This document shows, piece by piece, positions 17,651 to 26,008 of a DNA stretch of 32,815 nucleotides. Under the pieces are notes generated by a model. That model was given only the letters and a program-made list of their open reading frames with translations. It had not been told where the DNA came from and did not search any database. How positions within the stretch are numbered: the stretch's first letter is position 1; the number at the start of each line of letters is the position of its first letter. The DNA lies in contig JAFSGB010000037.1 in the NCBI GenBank assembly GCA_017434895.1, positions 1-32,815 of the forward strand, read 5' to 3'. This DNA is from Clostridia bacterium. Its GTDB lineage: Bacteria; Bacillota; Clostridia; Oscillospirales; Acutalibacteraceae. Position numbers and translations under genes: made by a program.

Positions 17651-18337
17651 ATGGAAAAGAAACTACTTTACACCGGAAAAACCAAAAACGTTTATGAGCT
17701 GGAAAACGGCAACTGCCTACTTTTGTTTAAGGATGATTGCACCGGTAAAGACGGCGTTTTTGACCCGGGCGAAAACCAGGTTGGAATTACTATTGACGGT
17801 GTTGGTGACGTTAACCTTCGTATGTCAATTTATTTCTTTGAGAAAATCAATGCCGCAGGTATTAAGACTCATTATGTTGATGCCGACCTTGACACCACCA
17901 CAATGGAGGTTCTCCCCGCAAAGGTTTTCGGCAAAGGTCTTGAGGTTATCTGCCGCTACAAGGCGGTTGGCAGTTTTATTCGCCGTTACGGTGATTACAT
18001 TGCCGAGGGTAGCGATCTTCCCGCTTATGTTGAAATGACCTTTAAGAATGACGAAAAGGGCGACCCCCTCGTAACCAAGGACGCTCTTGTGGCCTTGGGT
18101 GTTATGACCGATAAGCAATATGACGATATGAAAAAAATGACCCAGGATATTACCAAAATCGTTGCTGACGATTTAAAGGAAAAGGGTCTTGACCTTTATG
18201 ACATTAAGTTTGAGTTTGGCTACGACCCAGAGGGCAACGTAATGCTTATTGACGAAATCGCTTCAGGCAATATGCGTGTTTATAAAGACGGCGAGTACAT
18301 TGACCCAATGACCCTTTCCAAGCTTTTCTTTGCATAA
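17651..18337 (+). CDS. purC: SAICAR synthetase
   Basis: 228 residues from the ATG at 17651, which has AAAGGAG at good spacing (a TTG two codons earlier is not needed). It joins CAIR and aspartate with ATP to give SAICAR. The glycine-rich [11 protein letters not shown] is the ATP lid. The later blocks are a divergent clostridial form: [31 protein letters not shown] where most PurC have RNxAAGS, and [18 protein letters not shown] where most have DEISPD. All functional segments are present, so it is likely active. It lies 23 nt after purE. Confidence 0.94.
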   Translation: MEKKLLYTGKTKNVYELENGNCLLLFKDDCTGKDGVFDPGENQVGITIDGVGDVNLRMSIYFFEKINAAGIKTHYVDADLDTTTMEVLPAKVFGKGLEVICRYKAVGSFIRRYGDYIAEGSDLPAYVEMTFKNDEKGDPLVTKDALVALGVMTDKQYDDMKKMTQDITKIVADDLKEKGLDLYDIKFEFGYDPEGNVMLIDEIASGNMRVYKDGEYIDPMTLSKLFFA

Positions 18338-18352
18338 TAATAATTTGAACTA

Positions 18353-18398
18353 CTCAAAGGCTGACGCCCTGATCGGTGCCGGCCTTGAGATATTTTTT
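18353..18398 (+). terminator. Terminator-like hairpin inside the purine operon, between purC and purF
   Basis: CTCAA-A-GGC (18353-18361) pairs with GCCTTGAG (18382-18389), with a single bulged A. The arms continue inward to CGCC (18365-18368) with GGTG (18375-18378) around a 6-nt loop. A run of six T (18393-18398) follows three bases later. It has the form of an intrinsic terminator yet stands 15 nt after purC and 25 nt before purF, so it should attenuate rather than end the transcript. The same bases also read as a 21-codon open frame from a TTG at 18345, without a ribosome site. Confidence 0.6.
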
Positions 18399-18422
18399 AG
18401 ACGTTTTTAAAAGGAGACAAAT

Positions 18423-19847
18423 ATGGGCGGATTTTTTGGCGTAGTCAGTAAAAGCGATGCTATTTCCGATGTATTTTTCGGAACCGACTACCATTCTCAT
18501 TTAGGCACTCGCCGCGGCGGTATGGCAGCTTATGACAGCGAGTTTGGACTTCAGCGTGAAATTCATAACATTCAGAACTCACCCTTTAGAACTAAATTCG
18601 ACGATGTATTACACGAAATGCGGGGCACCTCGGCAATAGGCTGTATTAGTGACTTTGACCCTCAACCATTAATGTTCCGTTCAAATCTGGGAACATACGC
18701 CATCTGTGTTATAGGTCGCATTAACAATTCCGAGGAGCTTATTAAGCACTATCTTACAGACAATGTAGGACAGTTTAGCACCATGACCGGTAGCAGAATT
18801 AATTCCACCGAGCTTGTAGCTTGCCTTATTAACCAAAAAAGTAACTTTGCGGAGGGTATCCGTTTTGCTCAAGAAAGCATTGAGGGTACTGCTTCGATAC
18901 TTATTTTAAGAGACAACGGTGATATTATTGCCGCCCGTGATTTACTGGGGCGTATCCCCGTGATTATCGGAAAAAACGAAAGTGGCCACTGCGTTTCTTT
19001 TGAGTCCTTTGCCATTGACAAGACGGGCTATGAAGTGGTAAAGGAGCTTGGTCCAGGTGAAATTGTAGAGCTTACGCCCGAAAGTCTTACCGTTTTAGCA
19101 GAGTCTAAACAAGAAATGAAAATCTGCGCCTTTCTTTGGAGCTATTTTGGTTTCCCTAATTCTTGCTACGAGGGTATTAACGTCGAAATAATGCGTTACC
19201 GCAACGGCGCAATTATGGCAAGGAACGACAAATACGCCCAGTTCACAGACGACATTGATTATGTAGGCGGTGTTCCTGATTCGGGCACACCCCACGCTAT
19301 TGGCTACGCAAATGAAAGTGGCAAGCACTTTGCCCGTGCATTTATTAAGTACACACCTACTTGGGCAAGAAGCTTTATCCCCACCAGCCAAAAGGAAAGA
19401 AACCGCGTAGCTAAAATGAAGCAAATTCCCGTCAACGATTTAATTACAAACAAAAATCTGCTTTTTGTTGACGATTCAATAGTCAGAGGCACCCAGCTTA
19501 AAGAAACGGTTGATTTTCTTTATAGTAACGGTGCTAAATCGGTACATATGAGGTCGGCATGTCCCCCGATTATGTACGGTTGTAAATACTTGGCATTTAC
19601 AAGAATAACAAACGATTTAGACCTTATTTCCCGTCAAATTATTCTTGAGCTTGAGGGTCAAGAAGGCTTTAAGTATATTGACGAATATAGTGACGGTACC
19701 ACCGAAAGAGGTAAAGCACTTAGAAAAGCAATTTGCGACAAGTTTAATTTTGCTTCCCTTGAATTCCAGTCACTTAAAGGAATAATCGAGGCAGTTGGGC
19801 TTCCTGAGGACAAACTTTGCACCTACTGTTGGAACGGTAAAGGTTAA
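18423..19847 (+). CDS. purF: Amidophosphoribosyltransferase with a degenerate glutaminase domain
   Basis: 474 residues. The C-terminal half is a normal type I phosphoribosyltransferase: GGVPDSGTP at 282-290 and the PRPP loop LLFVDDSIVRGT at 346-357. The four cysteines that bind [4Fe-4S] in B. subtilis PurF have counterparts at C235, C387, C466 and C469. The N-terminal half aligns with an Ntn glutaminase but opens MGGFFGV, where active enzymes have MCGIxG: the nucleophilic cysteine is Gly2. The RYST arginine motif is replaced by CISD (74-77) and the oxyanion NGN motif by GRINN (98-102). The start is fixed by AAAGGAG. I infer that it makes phosphoribosylamine from PRPP and ammonia, or from an amide donor supplied in trans. 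Confidence 0.9.
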   Translation: MGGFFGVVSKSDAISDVFFGTDYHSHLGTRRGGMAAYDSEFGLQREIHNIQNSPFRTKFDDVLHEMRGTSAIGCISDFDPQPLMFRSNLGTYAICVIGRINNSEELIKHYLTDNVGQFSTMTGSRINSTELVACLINQKSNFAEGIRFAQESIEGTASILILRDNGDIIAARDLLGRIPVIIGKNESGHCVSFESFAIDKTGYEVVKELGPGEIVELTPESLTVLAESKQEMKICAFLWSYFGFPNSCYEGINVEIMRYRNGAIMARNDKYAQFTDDIDYVGGVPDSGTPHAIGYANESGKHFARAFIKYTPTWARSFIPTSQKERNRVAKMKQIPVNDLITNKNLLFVDDSIVRGTQLKETVDFLYSNGAKSVHMRSACPPIMYGCKYLAFTRITNDLDLISRQIILELEGQEGFKYIDEYSDGTTERGKALRKAICDKFNFASLEFQSLKGIIEAVGLPEDKLCTYCWNGKG

Positions 19848-19868
19848 AAATTAAAGGAGTTAAAAATT

Positions 19869-20912
19869 ATGCATAACAATTCTAAATCTGAAAGCTACGC
19901 TGCAGCCGGCGTTGACATTACTGCGGGCTACAAAGCAGTAGAACTTATGAAAAAGCATATAGCAAGAACCAAGAACGAGGGTTGTCTCGATGATGTAGGC
20001 GGCTTTGGCGGTTGCTTTGGTTTACCCATTTCCGGAATGGAAGAGCCTGTTCTCGTTAGCGGTACAGACGGTTGCGGCACCAAAGTTAAGCTTGCAATTT
20101 TACTTGATAAGCACGACACTATCGGCATTGATGCCGTTGCAATGTGTGTAAATGACATTATCTGTGTCGGTGCTAAGCCTCTGTTTTTCTTAGATTACAT
20201 TGCTTGCGGAAAGAATATTCCGGAAAAAATCGCTGCAATTGTAAGCGGTGTGGCAGAGGGCTGTGTTCAATCGGGAGCCGCACTCATAGGCGGTGAGACT
20301 GCCGAGCACCCCGGAATGATGCCGATAGACGACTATGACCTTGCAGGCTTCTCGGTAGGTATTGTCGACAAGAAAAAAATCATTGATAACACTACTATGG
20401 AGAAGGGCGACGTTGTAATTGCTCTTACCTCAAGCGGTGTTCATTCAAACGGATTTTCTCTTGTTCGCAAGGTGTTTGATGTTGAAAACTGCGACCTTGT
20501 TTCCCCCGTTGAAGCTTTGGGTGGTAAGTCTTTGGGTGAGACACTTCTTACCCCAACAAAGATTTATGTTAAGCCTGTTTTAGCTTTACTTGACAATGTT
20601 AAAGTTCGTGCCATTTCCCACATTACCGGCGGCGGCTTCTATGAAAATATTCCGAGAAGTATTCCCGATGGCTTCTGTGCCAAGATTGACAAAAATGCCG
20701 TTAAGGTTCTGCCTATCTTTGACCTTATTGCAAAGACTGGCAACATTTCCGAACGTGATATGTTCAACACCTTTAATATGGGTGTTGGTATGAGCATTGT
20801 TGTAGCCAAGGAAGATGCCCCCAAGGCACTAGAAATTCTTAAGGCTAACGGCGAGGATGATGCTTACATAATCGGCGAAATCATTAAGTCTGACGAAAAG
20901 GTAATTCTATAA
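19869..20912 (+). CDS. purM: AIR synthetase (phosphoribosylformylglycinamidine cyclo-ligase)
   Basis: 347 residues, normal length. It closes the imidazole ring of FGAM with ATP to give AIR. AAAGGAG precedes the ATG. AAGVDITAGYKAVELMK is the usual opening, VLVSGTDGCGTKVKLA covers the ATP-binding acidic/glycine stretch, and VHSNGFSLVRK followed by HITGGGFYENIPR are late conserved blocks. It starts 21 nt after purF, and its stop shares one base with the purN start. Confidence 0.97.
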   Translation: MHNNSKSESYAAAGVDITAGYKAVELMKKHIARTKNEGCLDDVGGFGGCFGLPISGMEEPVLVSGTDGCGTKVKLAILLDKHDTIGIDAVAMCVNDIICVGAKPLFFLDYIACGKNIPEKIAAIVSGVAEGCVQSGAALIGGETAEHPGMMPIDDYDLAGFSVGIVDKKKIIDNTTMEKGDVVIALTSSGVHSNGFSLVRKVFDVENCDLVSPVEALGGKSLGETLLTPTKIYVKPVLALLDNVKVRAISHITGGGFYENIPRSIPDGFCAKIDKNAVKVLPIFDLIAKTGNISERDMFNTFNMGVGMSIVVAKEDAPKALEILKANGEDDAYIIGEIIKSDEKVIL

Positions 20913-21508
20913 TGAAGGCTAAAATTTCTGTTTTGGTTTCGGGCGGCGGCACCAATCTGCAAGCACTAATTGATGCCCAAAGCTCGGGAATTATAAAAAG
21001 CGGTGAAATTTCCCTTGTAATTTCCAACAATCCCGACGCTTTCGCTCTGGAGCGTGCCAAAAAAGCGGGTATTAAAACCGCGGTTTGCAATAAAAAAGAG
21101 CTGGGCGATAAATTTGAAACCGAGCTTATCAGCATTTTAGAGGAAAACGGCACCAACATTATTGTTCTTGCCGGTTTTATGTGTATTTTAAGTGAGAAAT
21201 TCACATCCCACTTTGCCGACAGAATTATTAACGTTCACCCCTCGCTTATCCCCTCCTTTTGCGGAAAAGGCTTTTACGGACTCCGCGTTCACGAGGCGGC
21301 ATTAGAGTACGGCGTTAAGGTGACAGGCGCTACCGTACACTTTGTTAACGAAATCCCCGACGGCGGAAAAATTATAATGCAAAAGGCAGTGGAAATTAAG
21401 GAGGGTGACACCCCCGAGATTTTACAAAAACGAGTTATGCAGGAGGCCGAGTGGAAAATACTTCCACTGTCTCTCGAAAAAGTATGTAATCAACTGAAAG
21501 GTGAGTAA
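20912..21508 (+). CDS. purN: Phosphoribosylglycinamide formyltransferase (folate-dependent)
   Basis: 198 residues. It transfers formyl from 10-formyl-THF to GAR. GGGTNLQALI binds the substrate phosphate; INVHPSL provides the catalytic Asn and His; NEIPDGGKII supplies the catalytic Asp. The loop SFCGKGFYGLRVHEAAL is the clostridial variant. Start and purM stop overlap (TAATG), so translation is probably coupled. It consumes the folate product of Fhs encoded later in this operon. Confidence 0.96.
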   Translation: MKAKISVLVSGGGTNLQALIDAQSSGIIKSGEISLVISNNPDAFALERAKKAGIKTAVCNKKELGDKFETELISILEENGTNIIVLAGFMCILSEKFTSHFADRIINVHPSLIPSFCGKGFYGLRVHEAALEYGVKVTGATVHFVNEIPDGGKIIMQKAVEIKEGDTPEILQKRVMQEAEWKILPLSLEKVCNQLKGE

Positions 21509-21509
21509 T

Positions 21510-22223
21510 ATGGCTTTATTTGATTTGAAAACTCTACTTAGCGAAAACACCTACCCCGGCAGAGGTATTGTTATAGGAAAATCGGCTGACGGCAAATCCG
21601 CACTTATTGCTTATTTCATTATGGGTAGAAGCGAGAACAGTCGTAACCGCATTTTTGAACGCTTTGAAGGCGGTATGAGAACCAAGGCTTTTGACGAAAG
21701 TAAGCTTTCCGACCCGCATCTTATTATTTACAACCCCTACCTAAAGCTCGGCGATACCGATATTATCACAAACGGTGACCAAACAAACACTATTTACTAT
21801 TATCTTAAAGAGGGTAAAACCTTTGAGGATGCTCTTTACACACGTGAGTATGAGGACGATTGTCCCAATTACACACCGCGTATTTCGGGTGCTTTATACT
21901 ACGGCTTCCAGAAAGAAATGTTTACCTACAAGCTATCAATTTTGAAAAGTTCCAACGGCAGACCCCATTGTAACAGATATTTTTATAATTACACCCCTGA
22001 GGATGGCATCGGTCACTTTATTCATACATACAAGTGTGACGGAAATCCAATTCCGTCATTTTACGGTGAGCCGGAGGAGGTTTCACTTCCCAACACCGCA
22101 AAAGAGCTTGCGGATCTTTGTTGGAAAAACTTGAATAACGATAACAAGGTTTCTTTGTTTGTTCGCCAAATTCCACTTGACGGCAGCGAGCCTACAGAAA
22201 TCATAATTAATAAGAATAAATAA
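21510..22223 (+). CDS. purO: PurO-type IMP cyclohydrolase
   Basis: 237 residues from the ATG at 21510, whose ribosome site (AAAGGTGAG) lies inside the end of purN. The N-terminal YPGRGIVIGKSADGKSALIA, SRSENSRNR-like MGRSENSRNRIF and LIIYNPY match the IMP_cyclohyd family best known from archaeal PurO. That enzyme closes FAICAR to IMP, the last step of the pathway. Its position directly before a stand-alone AICAR transformylase supports this strongly, since no PurH N-terminal (MGS-like) domain is present. A GTG at 21501 would add three residues. Family by memory, function supported by context. Confidence 0.85.
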   Translation: MALFDLKTLLSENTYPGRGIVIGKSADGKSALIAYFIMGRSENSRNRIFERFEGGMRTKAFDESKLSDPHLIIYNPYLKLGDTDIITNGDQTNTIYYYLKEGKTFEDALYTREYEDDCPNYTPRISGALYYGFQKEMFTYKLSILKSSNGRPHCNRYFYNYTPEDGIGHFIHTYKCDGNPIPSFYGEPEEVSLPNTAKELADLCWKNLNNDNKVSLFVRQIPLDGSEPTEIIINKNK

Positions 22224-22234
22224 GGAGTACCAAA

Positions 22235-23419
22235 ATGAAAGAATTTGAACTTAAATACGGTTGTAACCCCAACCAAAAGCCCTCCAAAATCTTTATGGCA
22301 GACGGGTCCGAGCTTCCCATTGAAATTCTCTGTGGCAGACCCGGTTACATCAATTTTCTAGATGCCTTTAACTCTTGGCAACTGGTTAAGGAATTAAAGG
22401 AAGCTCTGGGACTTCCTGCAGTTACTTCCTTTAAACACGTAAGCCCCACAAGCGCCGCAGTTGGTACACCCCTGTCGGATAAGCTTAAAAAAGCTTGCTT
22501 TGTGGACGATATAGAGGGTCTTGACGATTCTCCCCTTGCCTGTGCTTATGCCAGAGCCAGAGGTACCGATCGTATGTGCTCCTTTGGTGACTGGGTAGCG
22601 CTTTCCGAAAAGTGCGATGTTACCACTGCGATTCTTATTAAGCGCGAGGTTTCCGATGGTATAATCGCTCCCGATTACGACCCAGAAGCTTTGGAAATTT
22701 TAAAATCTAAAAGAAACGGAAACTATAATATTGTTAAAATTGATCCAAATTATGTTCCTGCTCCCACCGAAACAAAACAAGTATATGGTATTTCCTTTGA
22801 GCAAGGTCGTAACGAATTTAAGATTAACGAGGAATTACTCCAGAACCTTGTGACCGAAAACAAGGAGCTTCCAGACAGTGCAAAGCGTGACCTTATAATT
22901 TCTCTTATCACCTTAAAGTATACACAGTCCAATTCTGTATGCTTTGCGGTTGACGGTCAGGCTATCGGTGTTGGCGCCGGTCAACAGTCCAGAATCCACT
23001 GTACCCGTCTTGCCGGTAGTAAAGCTGACACTTGGTTTTTGCGTCAGCACGACAAGGTGCTAAATCTTCCGTTTAAGGCTGATATTGCCCGTCCTACCAG
23101 AGACAATGTAATTGATGGTTACATTAACAGAAATGAGGAGGATGTTTGTGCCGAGGGTAACTGGCAGAAATATTTTACCGCTAAGCCTGATCCTTTAAAC
23201 GACGACGATATTAAGGCTTATCTTTCCACTATCAGCGGAGTAGCATTAGGCAGTGACGCTTTCTTCCCCTTTGACGATAATATTGAGCGTGCTTTCCGTA
23301 GCGGTGTTTCCTACATTGCCGAGCCAGGCGGTTCCATTCGTGACGATGCAGTAATTGAATGCTGTAATAAATACGGCATTGCAATGGCATTCACCGGAAT
23401 GAGACTTTTCCACCATTAG
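22235..23419 (+). CDS. purV: Stand-alone AICAR formyltransferase (PurH C-terminal domain only)
   Basis: 394 residues. It corresponds to the AICARFT half of PurH without the N-terminal cyclohydrolase domain. [14 protein letters not shown] holds the catalytic Lys-His pair; [20 protein letters not shown] and the C-terminal [20 protein letters not shown] are the other strongly conserved parts. It uses 10-formyl-THF to make FAICAR. AAGGAG precedes the ATG, 11 nt after purO. The name purV is used for such separate enzymes. Together with PurO it replaces fused PurH. Confidence 0.93.
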   Translation: MKEFELKYGCNPNQKPSKIFMADGSELPIEILCGRPGYINFLDAFNSWQLVKELKEALGLPAVTSFKHVSPTSAAVGTPLSDKLKKACFVDDIEGLDDSPLACAYARARGTDRMCSFGDWVALSEKCDVTTAILIKREVSDGIIAPDYDPEALEILKSKRNGNYNIVKIDPNYVPAPTETKQVYGISFEQGRNEFKINEELLQNLVTENKELPDSAKRDLIISLITLKYTQSNSVCFAVDGQAIGVGAGQQSRIHCTRLAGSKADTWFLRQHDKVLNLPFKADIARPTRDNVIDGYINRNEEDVCAEGNWQKYFTAKPDPLNDDDIKAYLSTISGVALGSDAFFPFDDNIERAFRSGVSYIAEPGGSIRDDAVIECCNKYGIAMAFTGMRLFHH

Positions 23420-23436
23420 TTTTAAGGAGAAAATAT

Positions 23437-24675
23437 ATGAACTTTTTTGACGAACTAAAAAACTTTGATACCGAGGTTTTTGATGCTTGTAATAAAGAAC
23501 TTGAAAGACAACAACACAATATTGAGCTAATTGCTTCGGAAAACATTGTATCCAAGGCAGTTTTACTCGCCGCCGGCGGTGTTCTTACAAATAAATACGC
23601 CGAGGGTTACCCCGGCAAGAGATACTACGGCGGTTGCCAGTGCGTTGATATTGTAGAGGAAATTGCAAGAAAGCGTGCTTGTGAGGTTTTCGGTTGTAAT
23701 TTTGCCAATGTTCAGCCCCATAGTGGTGCCAATGCCAACCTTGCTACATTCTTTGCACTTTTACAACCTGGTGACACCGTTATGGGTATGAATTTACAAC
23801 AGGGTGGTCACCTTTCCCACGGCTCTCCCGTTAACATTTCGGGTAAGTATTTCAATATTGTACCTTATGGTGTCAATAATGAAACCGAAACCATTGATTA
23901 TGACGAAATGCGTAAAATCGCCCTTGAATGCAAACCTAAACTAATTGTTGTAGGTGCTTCGGCTTATTCAAGAGTTATTGATTTTCCACGTTGCCGTGAG
24001 ATTGCCGACGAGGTAGGCGCATACCTTATGGTTGATATGGCTCATATTGCGGGTCTTATTGCCGCAGGAGAGCATCCCTCCCCCGTTTCCTATGCCCATG
24101 TTGTAACCACCACCACCCATAAAACCCTCAGAGGTCCTCGTGGCGGTATGATTTTATGCAACGACGAAGAGATTTACACTAAAATCAACAAGGCAGTATT
24201 TCCCGGAACCCAAGGTGGTCCCTTAATGCATATTATTGCTGCTAAAGCAGTAGCTTTGGGCGAGGCTTTAACCCCCGAATTTAAAGAATATCAGCACCAA
24301 GTAGTTTTAAATGCCGCCGCTTTGTGTGACGGTTTAAAGAAAAACGGCTTGGAAATCGTTTCAAACGGTACCGACAACCATCTTATGCTTTTGAAATTAA
24401 TTAAGAACGGAATTACCGGTAAAGAACTTGAACACCGTCTTGACGAGGTTCACATTACCGCTAATAAAAACACCGTTCCCAACGACCCGCAAAGTCCCTT
24501 TGTTACAAGCGGTGTTCGTCTCGGCACACCCGCAGTTACAACCCGTGGCTTTAAAGAGGCTCAAATGAGCAAGATTGCAAACTGGATAACCCTTGCAGTT
24601 AACGATTTTGATGCTAAAAAGTCGGAAATTTCCGATGAGGTACAATCTCTCTGTGCTAATTTCCCCATTTATTAA
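23437..24675 (+). CDS. glyA: Serine hydroxymethyltransferase
   Basis: 412 residues. The PLP enzyme converts serine and THF to glycine and methylene-THF. The N-terminal [15 protein letters not shown], the [14 protein letters not shown] segment and the PLP-lysine motif [16 protein letters not shown] (Lys229) are intact. In this operon it has two uses: glycine for PurD and one-carbon units for formyl-THF. AAGGAG precedes the ATG, 17 nt after purV. A hairpin follows the stop. Confidence 0.98.
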   Translation: MNFFDELKNFDTEVFDACNKELERQQHNIELIASENIVSKAVLLAAGGVLTNKYAEGYPGKRYYGGCQCVDIVEEIARKRACEVFGCNFANVQPHSGANANLATFFALLQPGDTVMGMNLQQGGHLSHGSPVNISGKYFNIVPYGVNNETETIDYDEMRKIALECKPKLIVVGASAYSRVIDFPRCREIADEVGAYLMVDMAHIAGLIAAGEHPSPVSYAHVVTTTTHKTLRGPRGGMILCNDEEIYTKINKAVFPGTQGGPLMHIIAAKAVALGEALTPEFKEYQHQVVLNAAALCDGLKKNGLEIVSNGTDNHLMLLKLIKNGITGKELEHRLDEVHITANKNTVPNDPQSPFVTSGVRLGTPAVTTRGFKEAQMSKIANWITLAVNDFDAKKSEISDEVQSLCANFPIY

Positions 24676-24683
24676 TTAAACAA

Positions 24684-24707
24684 GCCTTCCCGATTTTTCG
24701 GGGAGGC
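24684..24707 (+). repeat. Strong intercistronic hairpin between glyA and purD
   Basis: GCCTTCCCGA (24684-24693) pairs with TCGGGGAGGC (24698-24707), 10 bp with one G-U pair and a TTTT loop. On the plus strand no U-run follows (ATTAACCC), so it is not a good terminator for the operon. It may be a processing or mRNA-stability element. Confidence 0.6.
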
Positions 24708-24733
24708 ATTAACCCTATGTAAGGAGAAGTAAT

Positions 24734-26005
24734 ATGAAAGTAATGGTAGTAGGCGGCGGCGGTCGTGAGCACGCCATAATTAAAAAGCTTAAAGAAAATA
24801 AGTCTATAACCGAAATCTTTGCTTTGCCCGGTAACGGCGGTATGAAAGACGATGCTACACTCGTTAATATTGGCGCTAAGGACATAGAAGCGCAGGTTGA
24901 ATTTGCAAAAGCAAATAACATTGACTATGCAGTTGTAGCGCCCGACGACCCACTGGTCTTAGGCGCAGTTGATGCTTTGAGTGATGCGGGTATTCCCTGC
25001 TTCGGTCCTAATAAAAGAGCAGCTATTATTGAGGGTAGTAAGGTCTTTTCAAAGAACCTTATGAAAAAATATAATATTCCGACTGCCGAGTATGAGGTTT
25101 TTAATGACAAAGATGAGGCTTTAAAATATCTCGAAACTGCTCCCATTCCTACTGTTATTAAGGCAGACGGCTTGGCTCTGGGTAAAGGCGTTATAATTGC
25201 TGAAACCCTAGAGGATGCTAAAAACGCCGTTATTTCTATGATGGAAGATAAGGTTTTTGGCGAAAGCGGTAGCAATATCGTAATCGAAGAGTTCCTAACC
25301 GGACCCGAGGTATCGGTTTTGGCTTTTTGCGACGGCAAGACTTTAAAGCCAATGGTTTCCTCTATGGACCACAAGCGCGCACTTGACGGAGATAAGGGTC
25401 TTAACACCGGCGGTATGGGAACTGTGGCTCCTAACCCTTATTATACTAAGGATATAGCAAAGCAATGTATGGAAACAATTTTCCTGCCTACCATTAACGC
25501 TATGAACAGTGAAAACAGAAGTTTTAAGGGCTGCCTTTACTTTGGACTGATGCTTACAGAAAAAGGCCCCAAGGTTATTGAATACAACTGCCGTTTTGGA
25601 GACCCCGAAACTCAGGTTGTTTTGCCACTTTTGGAGAGTGACCTATTTACAATAATGCAAGCTACAACAAACGGAACACTTGCAGAGACCGAGGTTAAAT
25701 TCTCAAAGGGTGCCGCCGCTTGCGTGGTTATGGCATCTAAGGGATACCCTGAAAAATACGAAAGTGGATTTGAACTTAAAATTGACAACAGCATCGCCGA
25801 CAAGGTTTATATTGCCGGTGCAAGATTAGAGGACGGTATTCTTAAAACCGCCGGTGGCAGAGTTTTAGGTGTTACCGACACTGCCGAAAACCTCGAAACC
25901 GCTTTAGGTAAGGCTTACGAAAATTTGAAGCTTGTTCAGTTTGAGAATGCCTTTTGGCGTAATGATATAGGTGCTAAGGCACTAAAAGCTATCAAAGGAG
26001 AATAA
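24734..26005 (+). CDS. purD: Phosphoribosylamine-glycine ligase (GAR synthetase)
   Basis: 423 residues. An ATP-grasp ligase that traps the unstable phosphoribosylamine made by PurF with glycine. VGGGGREHAI at the N-terminus is the N-domain glycine loop; IKADGLALGKGVIIAE is the ATP-grasp lysine/glycine region; EYNCRFGDPETQVVLP holds the metal-binding Glu/Asn pair. AAGGAG precedes the ATG. It ends 3 nt before purL. Confidence 0.97.
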   Translation: MKVMVVGGGGREHAIIKKLKENKSITEIFALPGNGGMKDDATLVNIGAKDIEAQVEFAKANNIDYAVVAPDDPLVLGAVDALSDAGIPCFGPNKRAAIIEGSKVFSKNLMKKYNIPTAEYEVFNDKDEALKYLETAPIPTVIKADGLALGKGVIIAETLEDAKNAVISMMEDKVFGESGSNIVIEEFLTGPEVSVLAFCDGKTLKPMVSSMDHKRALDGDKGLNTGGMGTVAPNPYYTKDIAKQCMETIFLPTINAMNSENRSFKGCLYFGLMLTEKGPKVIEYNCRFGDPETQVVLPLLESDLFTIMQATTNGTLAETEVKFSKGAAACVVMASKGYPEKYESGFELKIDNSIADKVYIAGARLEDGILKTAGGRVLGVTDTAENLETALGKAYENLKLVQFENAFWRNDIGAKALKAIKGE

Positions 26006-26008
26006 AAA

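Noticed and set aside
24684..24707. Transcription terminator splitting the purine operon after glyA
   Set aside because: The hairpin is strong, but no U-run follows it on the plus strand and purD continues without a visible promoter.
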